Of a stretch of 47,191 bases of DNA, positions 25,768 to 33,139 are shown one piece after another. The position numbers and the translations under genes were made by a program. The notes beneath the pieces were generated by a model. That model was not told the DNA's origin, searched no databases, and saw only the letters and a program-made list of their open reading frames with translations. Every line of letters begins with the position of its first letter. Within the stretch, counting starts at the first letter, position 1. Source of the stretch: Streptomyces europaeiscabiei (GTDB lineage: Bacteria; Actinomycetota; Actinomycetes; Streptomycetales; Streptomycetaceae); contig NZ_LRTR01000506.1 of assembly GCF_001550375.1 (NCBI RefSeq), forward strand, positions 1 through 47,191, written 5' to 3'.

Positions 25768-27123
25768 CTAAATCCTGTCCGGTACGGGGTTGCCCGCGTC
25801 GCTGATCGCCCGGCGCACCGGAACCCTCGCGAGCAGGGCGAATCCCAGGACGAAGAAGACGACCAGGGAGATGATCGCGTCCCGATAACTTCCGGTCAGC
25901 TGGTATGTCACACCGAACAGCAGCGGGCCCAGCCAGCTCATGCCGCGGTCGCTCATCTCGTACGCGGAGAAGTACTCGGCCTCCTTGCCGGGCGGGACGA
26001 GGTGGGAGAAGAGGGAGCGGGAGAGTGCCTGGCTGCCGCCGAGGACCAGACCGATGCCCGAGGCGAGGACGAAGAACCACACGGGCGCCCCGGCCGGGAG
26101 GAAGTACCCGGCGGCGAGGATCACCGTCCACGCGACCAGGGAGCCGAGGATCGTGCGCTTGGCGCCGTAGCGCCGGGAGAGCCGGCCCATGCCGAGGGCG
26201 CCGCCCACCGCCAGGATCTGCACCAGCAGGACCGCCACGATGAGCGTGGACTGCTCCAGGCCGAGTTCCTCGGAGCCGTACACCGAGGCCTGGGAGATCA
26301 CCGTCTGGATGCCGTCGTTGTAGACGAGGTAGGCGAGGAGGAAGCCCAGGGTCAGCGGGTGGCGGCGCATGTCGCGGACGGTCGCCGCGAGCTGGCGCAG
26401 GCCGGGGGCGGTCGCCTCCCCGGTCTCGCCCGCCGGGCTGCGGCGGTCGCGCAGGCGGCGGAGCGGGACGAGGGTGAAGGCGCCCCACCACAGGCCGGCC
26501 GAGGCCAGACAGATACGGACCGCCATGCCCTCCGAGACACCGAAGCTGTCGTGGGCGGTGAAGAGGATCAGGTTGGCGACGAGGACCAGCGCGCCGGCCG
26601 CGTAGCCGAACGCCCAGCCGCGTGAGGAGACGGCGTCGCGTTCCTCGGGGCGTGCGATCTGGGGGAGATAGGAGTTGTAGAGCATCATCGCCACGGACTG
26701 CGCCGCGTTCGCGACGATCAGCAGGACGCCGCCGAGGAGGTAGCGGTCGCCGTCCAGGCAGAACATGCCCGCGGTCGCGGCGGCGCCCACATAGGCGGCC
26801 GCGCCCAGGAGGGGCTTCTTGCGGCCCGTACGGTCGGCCGCCGCGCCCACCAGGGGCATGATCACGACGGCGAGGATCACCGACAGGGACACCGAGTACG
26901 CGAAGAAGGAGCCCGCGCGGACCGGTATGCCCAGCGGGTGCACGTAACCGTCGATGTCGGCGGCGGACTTGGCGACCGCGGTCAGATAGGGGCCGAGGAA
27001 CACGGTCAGGACGCTGGTCGAGTAGACGGAGCAGGCCCAGTCGTAGACGTACCATCCCCGCTGTTCACGCCGCCTGCCCGCGGCCTCGTCGGCTGTGTCC
27101 GTCCGCACGGTGTCGGTGCCCAC
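25768..27123 (-). CDS. MFS transporter, UMF1/Atg22-like
   Basis: A 451-aa 12-helix membrane protein. The N-terminal GWYVYDWACSVYSTSVLTVFLGPYL is the hallmark of the UMF1 (Atg22-like) MFS subfamily, and VGAAADRTGRKKPLLG is the MFS loop 2-3 motif. Its substrate is unknown; yeast Atg22 exports vacuolar amino acids. I start at GTG 27123, with AGGG 7 nt upstream; an ATG-like start at 27189 would overlap the upstream phosphodiesterase gene by 26 nt and add an unlikely polar extension. It is the third gene of a minus-strand run yczE-like, phosphodiesterase, MFS. Confidence 0.9.
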   Translation of the reverse strand: MGTDTVRTDTADEAAGRRREQRGWYVYDWACSVYSTSVLTVFLGPYLTAVAKSAADIDGYVHPLGIPVRAGSFFAYSVSLSVILAVVIMPLVGAAADRTGRKKPLLGAAAYVGAAATAGMFCLDGDRYLLGGVLLIVANAAQSVAMMLYNSYLPQIARPEERDAVSSRGWAFGYAAGALVLVANLILFTAHDSFGVSEGMAVRICLASAGLWWGAFTLVPLRRLRDRRSPAGETGEATAPGLRQLAATVRDMRRHPLTLGFLLAYLVYNDGIQTVISQASVYGSEELGLEQSTLIVAVLLVQILAVGGALGMGRLSRRYGAKRTILGSLVAWTVILAAGYFLPAGAPVWFFVLASGIGLVLGGSQALSRSLFSHLVPPGKEAEYFSAYEMSDRGMSWLGPLLFGVTYQLTGSYRDAIISLVVFFVLGFALLARVPVRRAISDAGNPVPDRI

Positions 27124-27163
27124 CCGTGCCCTCGCTTCCCCGTGAACGGTCCGCGCGAGGGCC

Positions 27164-27931
27164 TCAGACCCAGGTTCCCCGGTCCTCAAGCACCTTGCGC
27201 AGCGTGTCGATGTGATCGGTCATGATGCCATCGACGCCCAGGTCCAGGAGCCGGTGCATGGATTGCGGTTCGTTCACGGTCCAGACGTGGACGTGCAGCC
27301 CGCGCGCGTGGGCGGCGCGTACGAACCGGTGGTCGACCACGGGCACCCCGGACTGCGCCTGGGGCACCTGTGCCGCGACCGCCGAGCGGCGCACCGAGGC
27401 CGGAACGCCCCAGGATCGCAGCCGCAGCCCCAGGACCCCGCTCGCGCCGTACGAGGTGGCCAGGCGCGGCCCGGCGAGGCGCTGGGCGCGGGCGACCCGG
27501 GACTCGGAGAAGGAACCGACGCAGACACGGTCCCAGGAATCGGTGCGGGCGATGAGATTGAGGAGGGGGTGGAGGGCGGGCTCCGCCTTGATGTCGACGT
27601 TCCAGCGGACCTCGGGGAACGCTCCGAGGAGATCCTCGAAGAGGGGGACCGGCTCGACGCCCGCCACGCGCGCGTGCCCGATCTCCTTCCACGGCAGGTC
27701 CGCTATCCGGCCCGACCCGTCGGTCATCCGGTCCAGGGTCGAGTCGTGGAAGGCGACCAGCTTGCCGTCGAGCGTGGCGTGGACATCGGTCTCGATGTAG
27801 CGGTAGCCCGACTCCACCGCCCGCCGGAACTGGGCCATGGTGTTCTCCAGGCCGTCGGCCGCCCCGCCCCGGTGGGCGAAGGCGATCGGGCCCGGATGGT
27901 CTAGGTAGGGGTGGCGTACGAGGGCGGTCAC
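27164..27931 (-). CDS. glycerophosphodiester phosphodiesterase
   Basis: A 255-aa GDPD-family enzyme splitting glycerophosphodiesters into sn-glycerol-3-phosphate and an alcohol. It has the metal and acid-base residues of the family: AFAHRGGAADGLENT (His/Arg and Glu), YIETDVHATLDGKLVAFHD (Glu, Asp and second His) and the later DIKAE. No signal peptide, so it is cytosolic. The GTG at 27931 overlaps the stop of the YczE-like gene (GTGA), implying coupling and a shared transcript. Key residues are all present. Confidence 0.92.
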   Translation of the reverse strand: MTALVRHPYLDHPGPIAFAHRGGAADGLENTMAQFRRAVESGYRYIETDVHATLDGKLVAFHDSTLDRMTDGSGRIADLPWKEIGHARVAGVEPVPLFEDLLGAFPEVRWNVDIKAEPALHPLLNLIARTDSWDRVCVGSFSESRVARAQRLAGPRLATSYGASGVLGLRLRSWGVPASVRRSAVAAQVPQAQSGVPVVDHRFVRAAHARGLHVHVWTVNEPQSMHRLLDLGVDGIMTDHIDTLRKVLEDRGTWV

Positions 27932-28662
27932 CCGGGCAGTATGGCCCGCTCCGATGGACCGGTGGCAACGACCGTGCTGCCGGATTCCGAGGGGAGGGCG
28001 AACACGCGCAGGAAGAGCTGGGCGAGCGGGCCGATGGAGAGGGCGTAGAGGAGAGTGCCCACGCCGACCGTGCCACCGAGGGCGAAGCCGGTCGCCAGCA
28101 CCGCCACCTCCACGGCCGTCCGCATCAGCCGGACCGAGCGTCCCGTACGGCGGTGCAGCCCGGTCATCAGGCCGTCGCGCGGGCCCGGTCCGAACCGGGC
28201 CGCGATGTAGAGGCCCGTCGCCACGCCGTTGAGCACGATCCCGCCGACGAGGAGGGGAATCCGTACGGCCATGGTGTGCGCCTCGGGCACCAGGGCCAGG
28301 GTGGCGTCCATCGCGATGCCCACCACGAAGACGTTGGAGACCGTGCCGAGACCGGGGCGCTGGCGGAGCGGGATCCACAGCAGCAGCACTATCGCGCCCA
28401 CGATGATGGACACCACGCCGATGGTCAGGCCGGTCAGCTCCGCCAGGCCCTGGTGCAGCACGTTCCACGGTTCCAGGCCGAGTCCCGCCTGCACGAGGAG
28501 CGCGGAGCTGGCGCCGTACAGCGCGAGGCCGGTGTAGAGCTGGGTCAGCCGTCGGCCCAGACGGCGCTGTGGATGGTCCTGCGGGTCCTGTCGCAGATCC
28601 TGCTGCGGTTCGTGCGGTGGTTCGTGCGGTGGCTCGTGCGGTGGCTCGTGCTGTGTGGGCAA
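27928..28662 (-). CDS. YczE/YitT-like integral membrane protein
   Basis: A 244-aa protein with five or six membrane helices, beginning about residue 40 (LYTGLALYGASSALLVQAGL) with the conserved GLEPWNVLHQGLAE and FGPGPRDGLMTGLHRRTG segments of the YczE family. Its gene is divergent from a MocR-type regulator, the known yczR-yczE pairing, so that regulator probably controls it. I start at TTG 28662, preceded by AGGGGG at ideal spacing; this leaves a 99-bp divergent region with a palindrome in the middle. An upstream ATG at 28731 lacks a ribosome site. Residues 4-19 are HEPP repeats from a 12-bp tandem array. Substrate unknown. Confidence 0.85.
   Translation of the reverse strand: MPTQHEPPHEPPHEPPHEPQQDLRQDPQDHPQRRLGRRLTQLYTGLALYGASSALLVQAGLGLEPWNVLHQGLAELTGLTIGVVSIIVGAIVLLLWIPLRQRPGLGTVSNVFVVGIAMDATLALVPEAHTMAVRIPLLVGGIVLNGVATGLYIAARFGPGPRDGLMTGLHRRTGRSVRLMRTAVEVAVLATGFALGGTVGVGTLLYALSIGPLAQLFLRVFALPSESGSTVVATGPSERAILPG
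28607..28651 (-). repeat. 12-bp tandem repeat (HEPP-coding), 3.75 copies
   Basis: Plus-strand unit GG[T/C]TCGTGCGGT repeated from 28607 to 28651. It codes His-Glu-Pro-Pro units at the N-terminus of the YczE-like protein. Period divisible by three, so copy changes keep the frame. Confidence 0.85.
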
Positions 28663-28699
28663 GACTTCCCCCTGGTGGTGCCGGTGGCCTGACGCATGA

Positions 28700-28720
28700 C
28701 ACTCTGTGGCTTGGAGAGTG
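28700..28720. promoter_or_regulatory. candidate MocR operator
   Basis: CACTCT (28700-28705), N9, AGAGTG (28715-28720): an inverted repeat near the middle of the 99-bp region between the divergent YczE-like and MocR genes. Its position suits dual control; assignment is inference. Confidence 0.45.
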
Positions 28721-28761
28721 CAGTCATCCATGGCCAATTCGGGGAAGGTGGACTGGAAATC

Positions 28762-30258
28762 ATGGCGCAGTGGACTTCAGCGGTAGGAGCGGCCCAGCTC
28801 GCCCGGCTGCTCACCTCGCAGCAGGAGCGCCCCGCAGGCCCCGGCACCCGCCGCCCGCCCGCCTACCGTGCGCTCGCCGACGGGATCCGGCTGCTGGTGC
28901 TGGAGGGCCGCGTGCCCGTGGCCGCCCGGCTGCCCGCCGAGCGCGAGCTGGCCCTGTCCCTCTCCGTCAGCCGGACGACCGTCGCGGCGGCCTACGAGGC
29001 ACTGCGCACGGAAGGGTTCCTGGAGTCTCGGCGGGGAGCGGGCAGCTGGACCGCCGTGCCGGCCGGGAAACCGCTTCCCGCACGTGGACTCGAGCCCCTC
29101 CCGCCCGAGGCGCTCGGCTCGATGATCGACCTGGGCTGCGCGGCCCTGCCCGCCCCCGAGCCCTGGCTCACCCGGGCCGTGCAGGGCGCGCTGGAGGAAC
29201 TGCCGCCCTACGCCCACACGCACGGCGACTACCCGGCCGGGCTGCCCGCGCTCCGCTCCATGCTCGCCGACCGCTACACCGCGCGCGGCATCCCGACGAT
29301 GCCCGAGCAGATCATGGTGACGACGGGGGCCATGGGCGCCATGGACGCGATCTGTCACCTCTTCGCGGGGCGCGGGGAGCGGATCGCGGTGGAGTCGCCG
29401 TCCTACGCCAACATCCTGCAGCTGATGCGGGAGGCGGGGGCGCGGCTGGTGCCGGTCGCCATGGCCGACGGGCTCGCCGGATGGGACATGGACCGGTGGC
29501 GGCAGGTCCTGCGGGACGCGGCGCCCCGGCTCGCGTACGTCGTCGCCGACTTCCACAACCCGACCGGCGCGCTCGCCGACGATGACCGGCGTCGGGGGCT
29601 CGTCGACGCGGCGCGGGGGGCCGGGACCGTGCTGGTCGCCGACGAGACGATGAGTGAGCTGTGGCTCGACGACGTCGAGATGCCGCGTCCCGTGTGCGCG
29701 TTCGATCCGGCGGGGTCCACCGTCATCACGGTCGGGTCGGCCAGCAAGGCCTTCTGGGCGGGGATGCGGATCGGGTGGGTGCGGGCGGCGCCGGATGTGA
29801 TCCGGAGTCTCGTCGCGGCGCGGGCCTATGCGGATCTGGGGACGCCCGTGCTGGAACAGCTGGCCGTGAACTGGCTGATGAGTACGGGGGGTTGGGCGCA
29901 GGCCGTGGGGATCCGGCGGGAGCAGGCGCGGGGGAACCGGGACGCGTTGGTGGCCGCGGTGCGGCGGGAGCTGCCGGACTGGGAGTTCTCGGAGCCTCGG
30001 GGCGGGCTGACCCTGTGGGTCCGTACCGGGGGCCTGTCGGGGTCGCGGCTCGCGGAGGTGGGGGAGCGGGTGGGGGTTCGGGTGCCGTCCGGACCCCGGT
30101 TCGGGGTCGACGGGGCGTTCGAGGGGTATGTGCGGCTGCCGTTCACCGTGGGGGGAGCGGTCGCCGAGGAGGCTGCCGCGCGGTTGGCCGCTGCCGCGCG
30201 GTTGGTGCGGGACGGGGCGTCGGGCGGGACCGAGGGGCCGCGGACGTTCGTGGCGTGA
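28762..30258 (+). CDS. MocR/PdxR-like PLP-dependent transcriptional regulator
   Basis: A 498-aa fusion of a GntR-type winged helix (about residues 30-95: YRALADGIRLLVLEGRVPVA then ARLPAERELALSLSVSRTTV) and a fold-type I aminotransferase domain. The PLP lysine is Lys329 in VGSASKAFWAGMRIGW; the NPTGA loop and the DE(T) pair of AT-like proteins are also present. MocR proteins use PLP as effector and commonly regulate an adjacent membrane protein, here the divergent YczE-like gene. The start ATG 28762 follows GGAAGGTGG; the frame is open to 28696. This is a regulator, not a metabolic aminotransferase, judging by the fused HTH. Confidence 0.93.
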   Translation: MAQWTSAVGAAQLARLLTSQQERPAGPGTRRPPAYRALADGIRLLVLEGRVPVAARLPAERELALSLSVSRTTVAAAYEALRTEGFLESRRGAGSWTAVPAGKPLPARGLEPLPPEALGSMIDLGCAALPAPEPWLTRAVQGALEELPPYAHTHGDYPAGLPALRSMLADRYTARGIPTMPEQIMVTTGAMGAMDAICHLFAGRGERIAVESPSYANILQLMREAGARLVPVAMADGLAGWDMDRWRQVLRDAAPRLAYVVADFHNPTGALADDDRRRGLVDAARGAGTVLVADETMSELWLDDVEMPRPVCAFDPAGSTVITVGSASKAFWAGMRIGWVRAAPDVIRSLVAARAYADLGTPVLEQLAVNWLMSTGGWAQAVGIRREQARGNRDALVAAVRRELPDWEFSEPRGGLTLWVRTGGLSGSRLAEVGERVGVRVPSGPRFGVDGAFEGYVRLPFTVGGAVAEEAAARLAAAARLVRDGASGGTEGPRTFVA

Positions 30259-30390
30259 GGCTCCGCCGGGTGGGCGCGCGGCGGTTGCCGTCGGGCGGGG
30301 CAGGGTTTCGCCTCCGGTGCCTGCCGGGTGCCGCTGCGCCCCCCGTGACGTGGGTCGCGGCACGGGGGCCCGCGGTGGGGCGGGGGAGCC

Positions 30391-31941
30391 TCAGGTCTCG
30401 GCCACCGCGGCTTTCGTGAGGGAGTCCGGTGGGGTCGTGTGCGGTGGGAGGAGGGCCAGGACCGCCTGGCGGTGGGGTTCGGGAGTGTTCTCGTCGTAGG
30501 GGTCCGGGGTGGTGGGGACCTGGAGGCGGAGGGTGGGTGCGGGGCCCAGACGGGCGTACCCCCGGCCCGGGGGGACGTCCGGGGTGGGGGTGGTGGGGGG
30601 TGCCGTGCCCAGGACCGCTTCCACTTGTTCGGGGGAGGCGGGGCCCAGAACCACGCGGGCGCGGGTGTGCCGGCGTACCGCGTCCGTGAGGGTGTCCAGG
30701 TGGTCGAACTGTTCGGTGATCACGACGGTGACGTTGACCGCGCGGCCGTGGCGCAGGGGGACCTGGAGGAGGGACTGCGGGTCGTGCCGGCCGTCGGTCG
30801 AGGCGAGGTGGGTCAGCACGCTCGGGCGGTCGAGAAGGAGCCACAGGGGCCGGCGGATGTCGTCCGGTGCGGATTGCCCCGCCTGGCGGGCCCGGTTCGT
30901 GGCGATCAGCCGGCGCTCCGTCTCCTGGGAGGCCCACTCCAGGCTCGCCAGGGCTCCGGAGAGACCGCACTCCACGGCGAGGACCCCGTCGCGGCCGGTG
31001 AGGCAGGCGTACTCGCCGCTGCCGCCGCCCTCGACGATGACGACGTCGCCGTGCTGGAGGGCCTGGAGGGCGATCGAGCGCAGGAGGGTCGTCGTACCGC
31101 TGCCCGGTTCGCCCACGGCCAGCAGATGCGGCTCGGTGGAACGCAGGCCGGTGCGCCAGACGACCGGCGGCACGTCGCGCTGCTCCTCGCCGGAGGAGAG
31201 GGGAAGGGTGCGCTGGACGTGGACGGCGTCGGTGAAGCCGAGCACCGTCTCGCCCGGGGCCGTCACGAAGCGCTGGGCGGTGATGTCGGTGGCGAGTGGG
31301 GGGAGGACGGCCACGGTGAGTTCGTTGCCTTCCTCGTCCCAGGTGAAACGGTACTCACGGCCGCGGCCCGCCTTGGCGTGCAGCAGCTGCTCGATGCGCG
31401 CGCGGGCCTCCGGCTCGCCGTCGGTGAAGTACGCGGGGTAGCGGATCAGCAGATGACAGACGCGGCCCGTGCCGTCGAACGCGTAGGTGGGGAAGGCCTT
31501 GTCCCAGGCGCCGCCGTGCGAGTAGAGGGGTTCGGGGTCCTCGGCGGCCGAGAAATAGGGGACCAGGGCTTCGTAGAGGGAGCGCAGACGCTGGGTCTGG
31601 GACTCGTCGGGGCCGACGGGCTCCCGGACGGCTCCTGCCCGGCCCGCCCAGGCTGCCGCCGCCATCAGGGCGATGACGGCGAGCAGCAGGCCGTACGGCA
31701 CCAGGGTCACGACCAGGACGACCGAGGCCGCCAGGAAGAGCAGTGACCCGCGGCGGTCCTTCGGGGTCTCGGCCCATCTGCGCCGCCCGGCGGCGACCAG
31801 CCGGCGCAGTCCACGCGTGATCGTGATCAACGGGTGGAGCACGTCGGTGGCGCCGTCGGCGGCCGTCCGGGCCAGCTCCCGGCTCCTGGCGAGGTGCGCG
31901 CCGCCGGTGCTCAGAATGCGGGGGAGGGGGACCCGGGCCAC
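30391..31941 (-). CDS. FtsK/TraB-like ATP-binding protein with atypical Walker A
   Basis: A 516-aa protein with two adjacent membrane helices (about residues 62-97, LLFLAASVVLVVTLVPYGLL and AVIALMAAAAWAG) and a C-terminal P-loop domain resembling FtsK/SpoIIIE/TraB DNA pumps. The nucleotide loop reads GEPGSGTTTLL (277-287): the invariant Lys of GxGK[S/T] is Thr. A Walker B-like strand (RPLWLLLDRPSVL) lacks a clear Glu. So it may bind nucleotide weakly or not hydrolyse it. AGGAG lies 8 nt before the GTG at 31941. It is 37 nt downstream of a 64-aa membrane protein gene, likely co-transcribed. No Rep, integrase or attachment site is nearby, so it is not obviously part of an integrated conjugative element. 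Confidence 0.75.
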   Translation of the reverse strand: MARVPLPRILSTGGAHLARSRELARTAADGATDVLHPLITITRGLRRLVAAGRRRWAETPKDRRGSLLFLAASVVLVVTLVPYGLLLAVIALMAAAAWAGRAGAVREPVGPDESQTQRLRSLYEALVPYFSAAEDPEPLYSHGGAWDKAFPTYAFDGTGRVCHLLIRYPAYFTDGEPEARARIEQLLHAKAGRGREYRFTWDEEGNELTVAVLPPLATDITAQRFVTAPGETVLGFTDAVHVQRTLPLSSGEEQRDVPPVVWRTGLRSTEPHLLAVGEPGSGTTTLLRSIALQALQHGDVVIVEGGGSGEYACLTGRDGVLAVECGLSGALASLEWASQETERRLIATNRARQAGQSAPDDIRRPLWLLLDRPSVLTHLASTDGRHDPQSLLQVPLRHGRAVNVTVVITEQFDHLDTLTDAVRRHTRARVVLGPASPEQVEAVLGTAPPTTPTPDVPPGRGYARLGPAPTLRLQVPTTPDPYDENTPEPHRQAVLALLPPHTTPPDSLTKAAVAET

Positions 31942-31978
31942 AGCTGTCTCCTGGGGGTGCGTACGGATGGGGACGGGG

Positions 31979-32173
31979 TCAGAACTTGATCCCGCCGAGG
32001 AGGCTCGCGAGGCTCTCGCCGCCCGCCGTGATGCTCGGGGCGATGCCCGTGCTGGCGAGGTAGAACCCGAAGAGGGTGACGACGATGCAGTGCGAGGCCT
32101 TGAGGCCGTCCTTGCGGAAGAACAGGAAGACGATGACGCCGAGCAGGACGACGCCTGAGATGTTCAGGATCAT
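31979..32173 (-). CDS. small two-helix membrane protein
   Basis: A 64-aa protein with a first helix ILNISGVVLLGVIVFLFF, a short KDGLKASH loop and a second helix CIVVTLFGFYLAST, ending in a polar tail. CAGGAGA precedes the ATG at 32173 at ideal spacing. It lies just upstream of the FtsK-like ATPase gene in the same direction and is probably its membrane partner, by analogy with small Spd/Tra membrane proteins beside TraB; that analogy is inference. Confidence 0.8.
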   Translation of the reverse strand: MILNISGVVLLGVIVFLFFRKDGLKASHCIVVTLFGFYLASTGIAPSITAGGESLASLLGGIKF

Positions 32174-32444
32174 TTGGGTTCTCCTGGTTGATGGGGACAG
32201 TCACCATGAGTTCTTCCAAGGTCACAGCATGTATCCATACGATAAAAGGTGCAACTGGGTGAAATTCGGCATATTTCGCCTGAGTGGCGGAATCCGGGTT
32301 GGGCCGTCCGGGCTGGGCTGTTGCGCACGACGGGACTCGGTGTGATCTTTGCCTCGGCTCTGTCCGCTGATGTGCGCGGTGAGCCAGTACCCTGGCGATT
32401 CACCCGTTCGGCTCGAAACGCGTTTGTGAGAGGTGGTCCCGGCG

Positions 32445-32837
32445 ATGAGCGAAGCCCCCGACCCGGAGGTCGTGGAGCTGGCGACCAGGATCTTCGATCT
32501 GGCCCGACGGGGCGAGACCGAGGCGCTCGTGTCGTACGTCGACGCGGGGGTTCCGGCCGACCTCACCAATGACCGCGGCGACTCACTCGTGATGCTCGCC
32601 GCGTACCACGGTCACGCCGATGCGGTACGGGCCCTCCTGGCCCGTGGCGGTGCGGCCGACCGCGTCAACGACCGGGGTCAGACTCCCCTGGCCGGGGCGG
32701 TTTTCAAGGGCGAGGAAGGCGTCGTCCGGGTCCTTCTGGACGGCGGGGCCGACCCGGTCGCGGGCACTCCGAACGCGATCGACACCGCCCGGATGTTCGG
32801 CAGGAACGAACTGCTCGGACTGTTCGCAGCACACTGA
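32445..32837 (+). CDS. ankyrin repeat protein
   Basis: A 130-aa protein made almost wholly of ankyrin repeats: three to four units, for example NDRGDSLVMLAAYHGHADAV (then RALLARGGAADRV) and NDRGQTPLAGAVFKGEEGVV (then RVLLDGGADPV). No other domain. It is likely a cytosolic protein-binding module. ATG 32445 has AGGTGG upstream; GTG 32433 is a poorer alternative. It is divergent from the small membrane protein gene across 270 bp that include an unusually AT-rich pocket (32220-32280), where both promoters probably lie. Confidence 0.9.
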   Translation: MSEAPDPEVVELATRIFDLARRGETEALVSYVDAGVPADLTNDRGDSLVMLAAYHGHADAVRALLARGGAADRVNDRGQTPLAGAVFKGEEGVVRVLLDGGADPVAGTPNAIDTARMFGRNELLGLFAAH

Positions 32838-32929
32838 TCCACGTTTTCTGACCAGGTAAAACACGAAAGACGGGGGAGGCGGTACGGGGCCGCCGGATAT
32901 TTCGGTCGCGGTAGGAAGAACCGCCGGGT

Positions 32930-32960
32930 CATCATGACGTCGTGATTCACGGACATGATG
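32930..32960. promoter_or_regulatory. nested palindromes upstream of the HEAT-like gene
   Basis: CATCATG (32930-32936) pairs with CATGATG (32954-32960). Inside, ATCATGACGTCGTGAT (32931-32946) is a near-perfect 16-bp palindrome with one mismatched pair. This is the main structure in the 32838-33139 gap besides the mini ORF. Confidence 0.35.
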
Positions 32961-33033
32961 GCTGGGCAGCTGTTGCCGCACCGCGTGGGCCGTGATGCGG
33001 TCCGCATGGGCCACCGACGAGAGGCAGAGGAAG

Positions 33034-33093
33034 ATGGTCTACAGCAAGCAAGAGACGGCGGGCGCCCCGACGTGTTGTCACGCGGCCAGGTAA
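33034..33093 (+). CDS. candidate 19-aa leader peptide
   Basis: ATG 33034 to TAA 33093 encodes MVYSKQETAGAPTCCHAAR, preceded by GAGAGGCAGAGGAAG, a purine-rich ribosome site. The gene for the HEAT-like protein starts 46 nt later. The Cys-Cys-His end and the position suggest an attenuator or upstream ORF, or a real micropeptide. Evidence is only the site and placement; chance is not excluded. Confidence 0.35.
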   Translation: MVYSKQETAGAPTCCHAAR

Positions 33094-33139
33094 AGCAAGA
33101 TCCCCGGTTGCGTCGACGCTTGATGTGAGGCTGTTTCCC

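Noticed and set aside
28607..28651. Possible CRISPR-like short repeats
   Set aside because: They are contiguous 12-bp tandem units coding HEPP without spacers.
30391..32173. Integrated conjugative element around the FtsK/TraB-like gene
   Set aside because: No integrase, Rep, Kor-type regulator, tRNA attachment site or flanking direct repeat is present.
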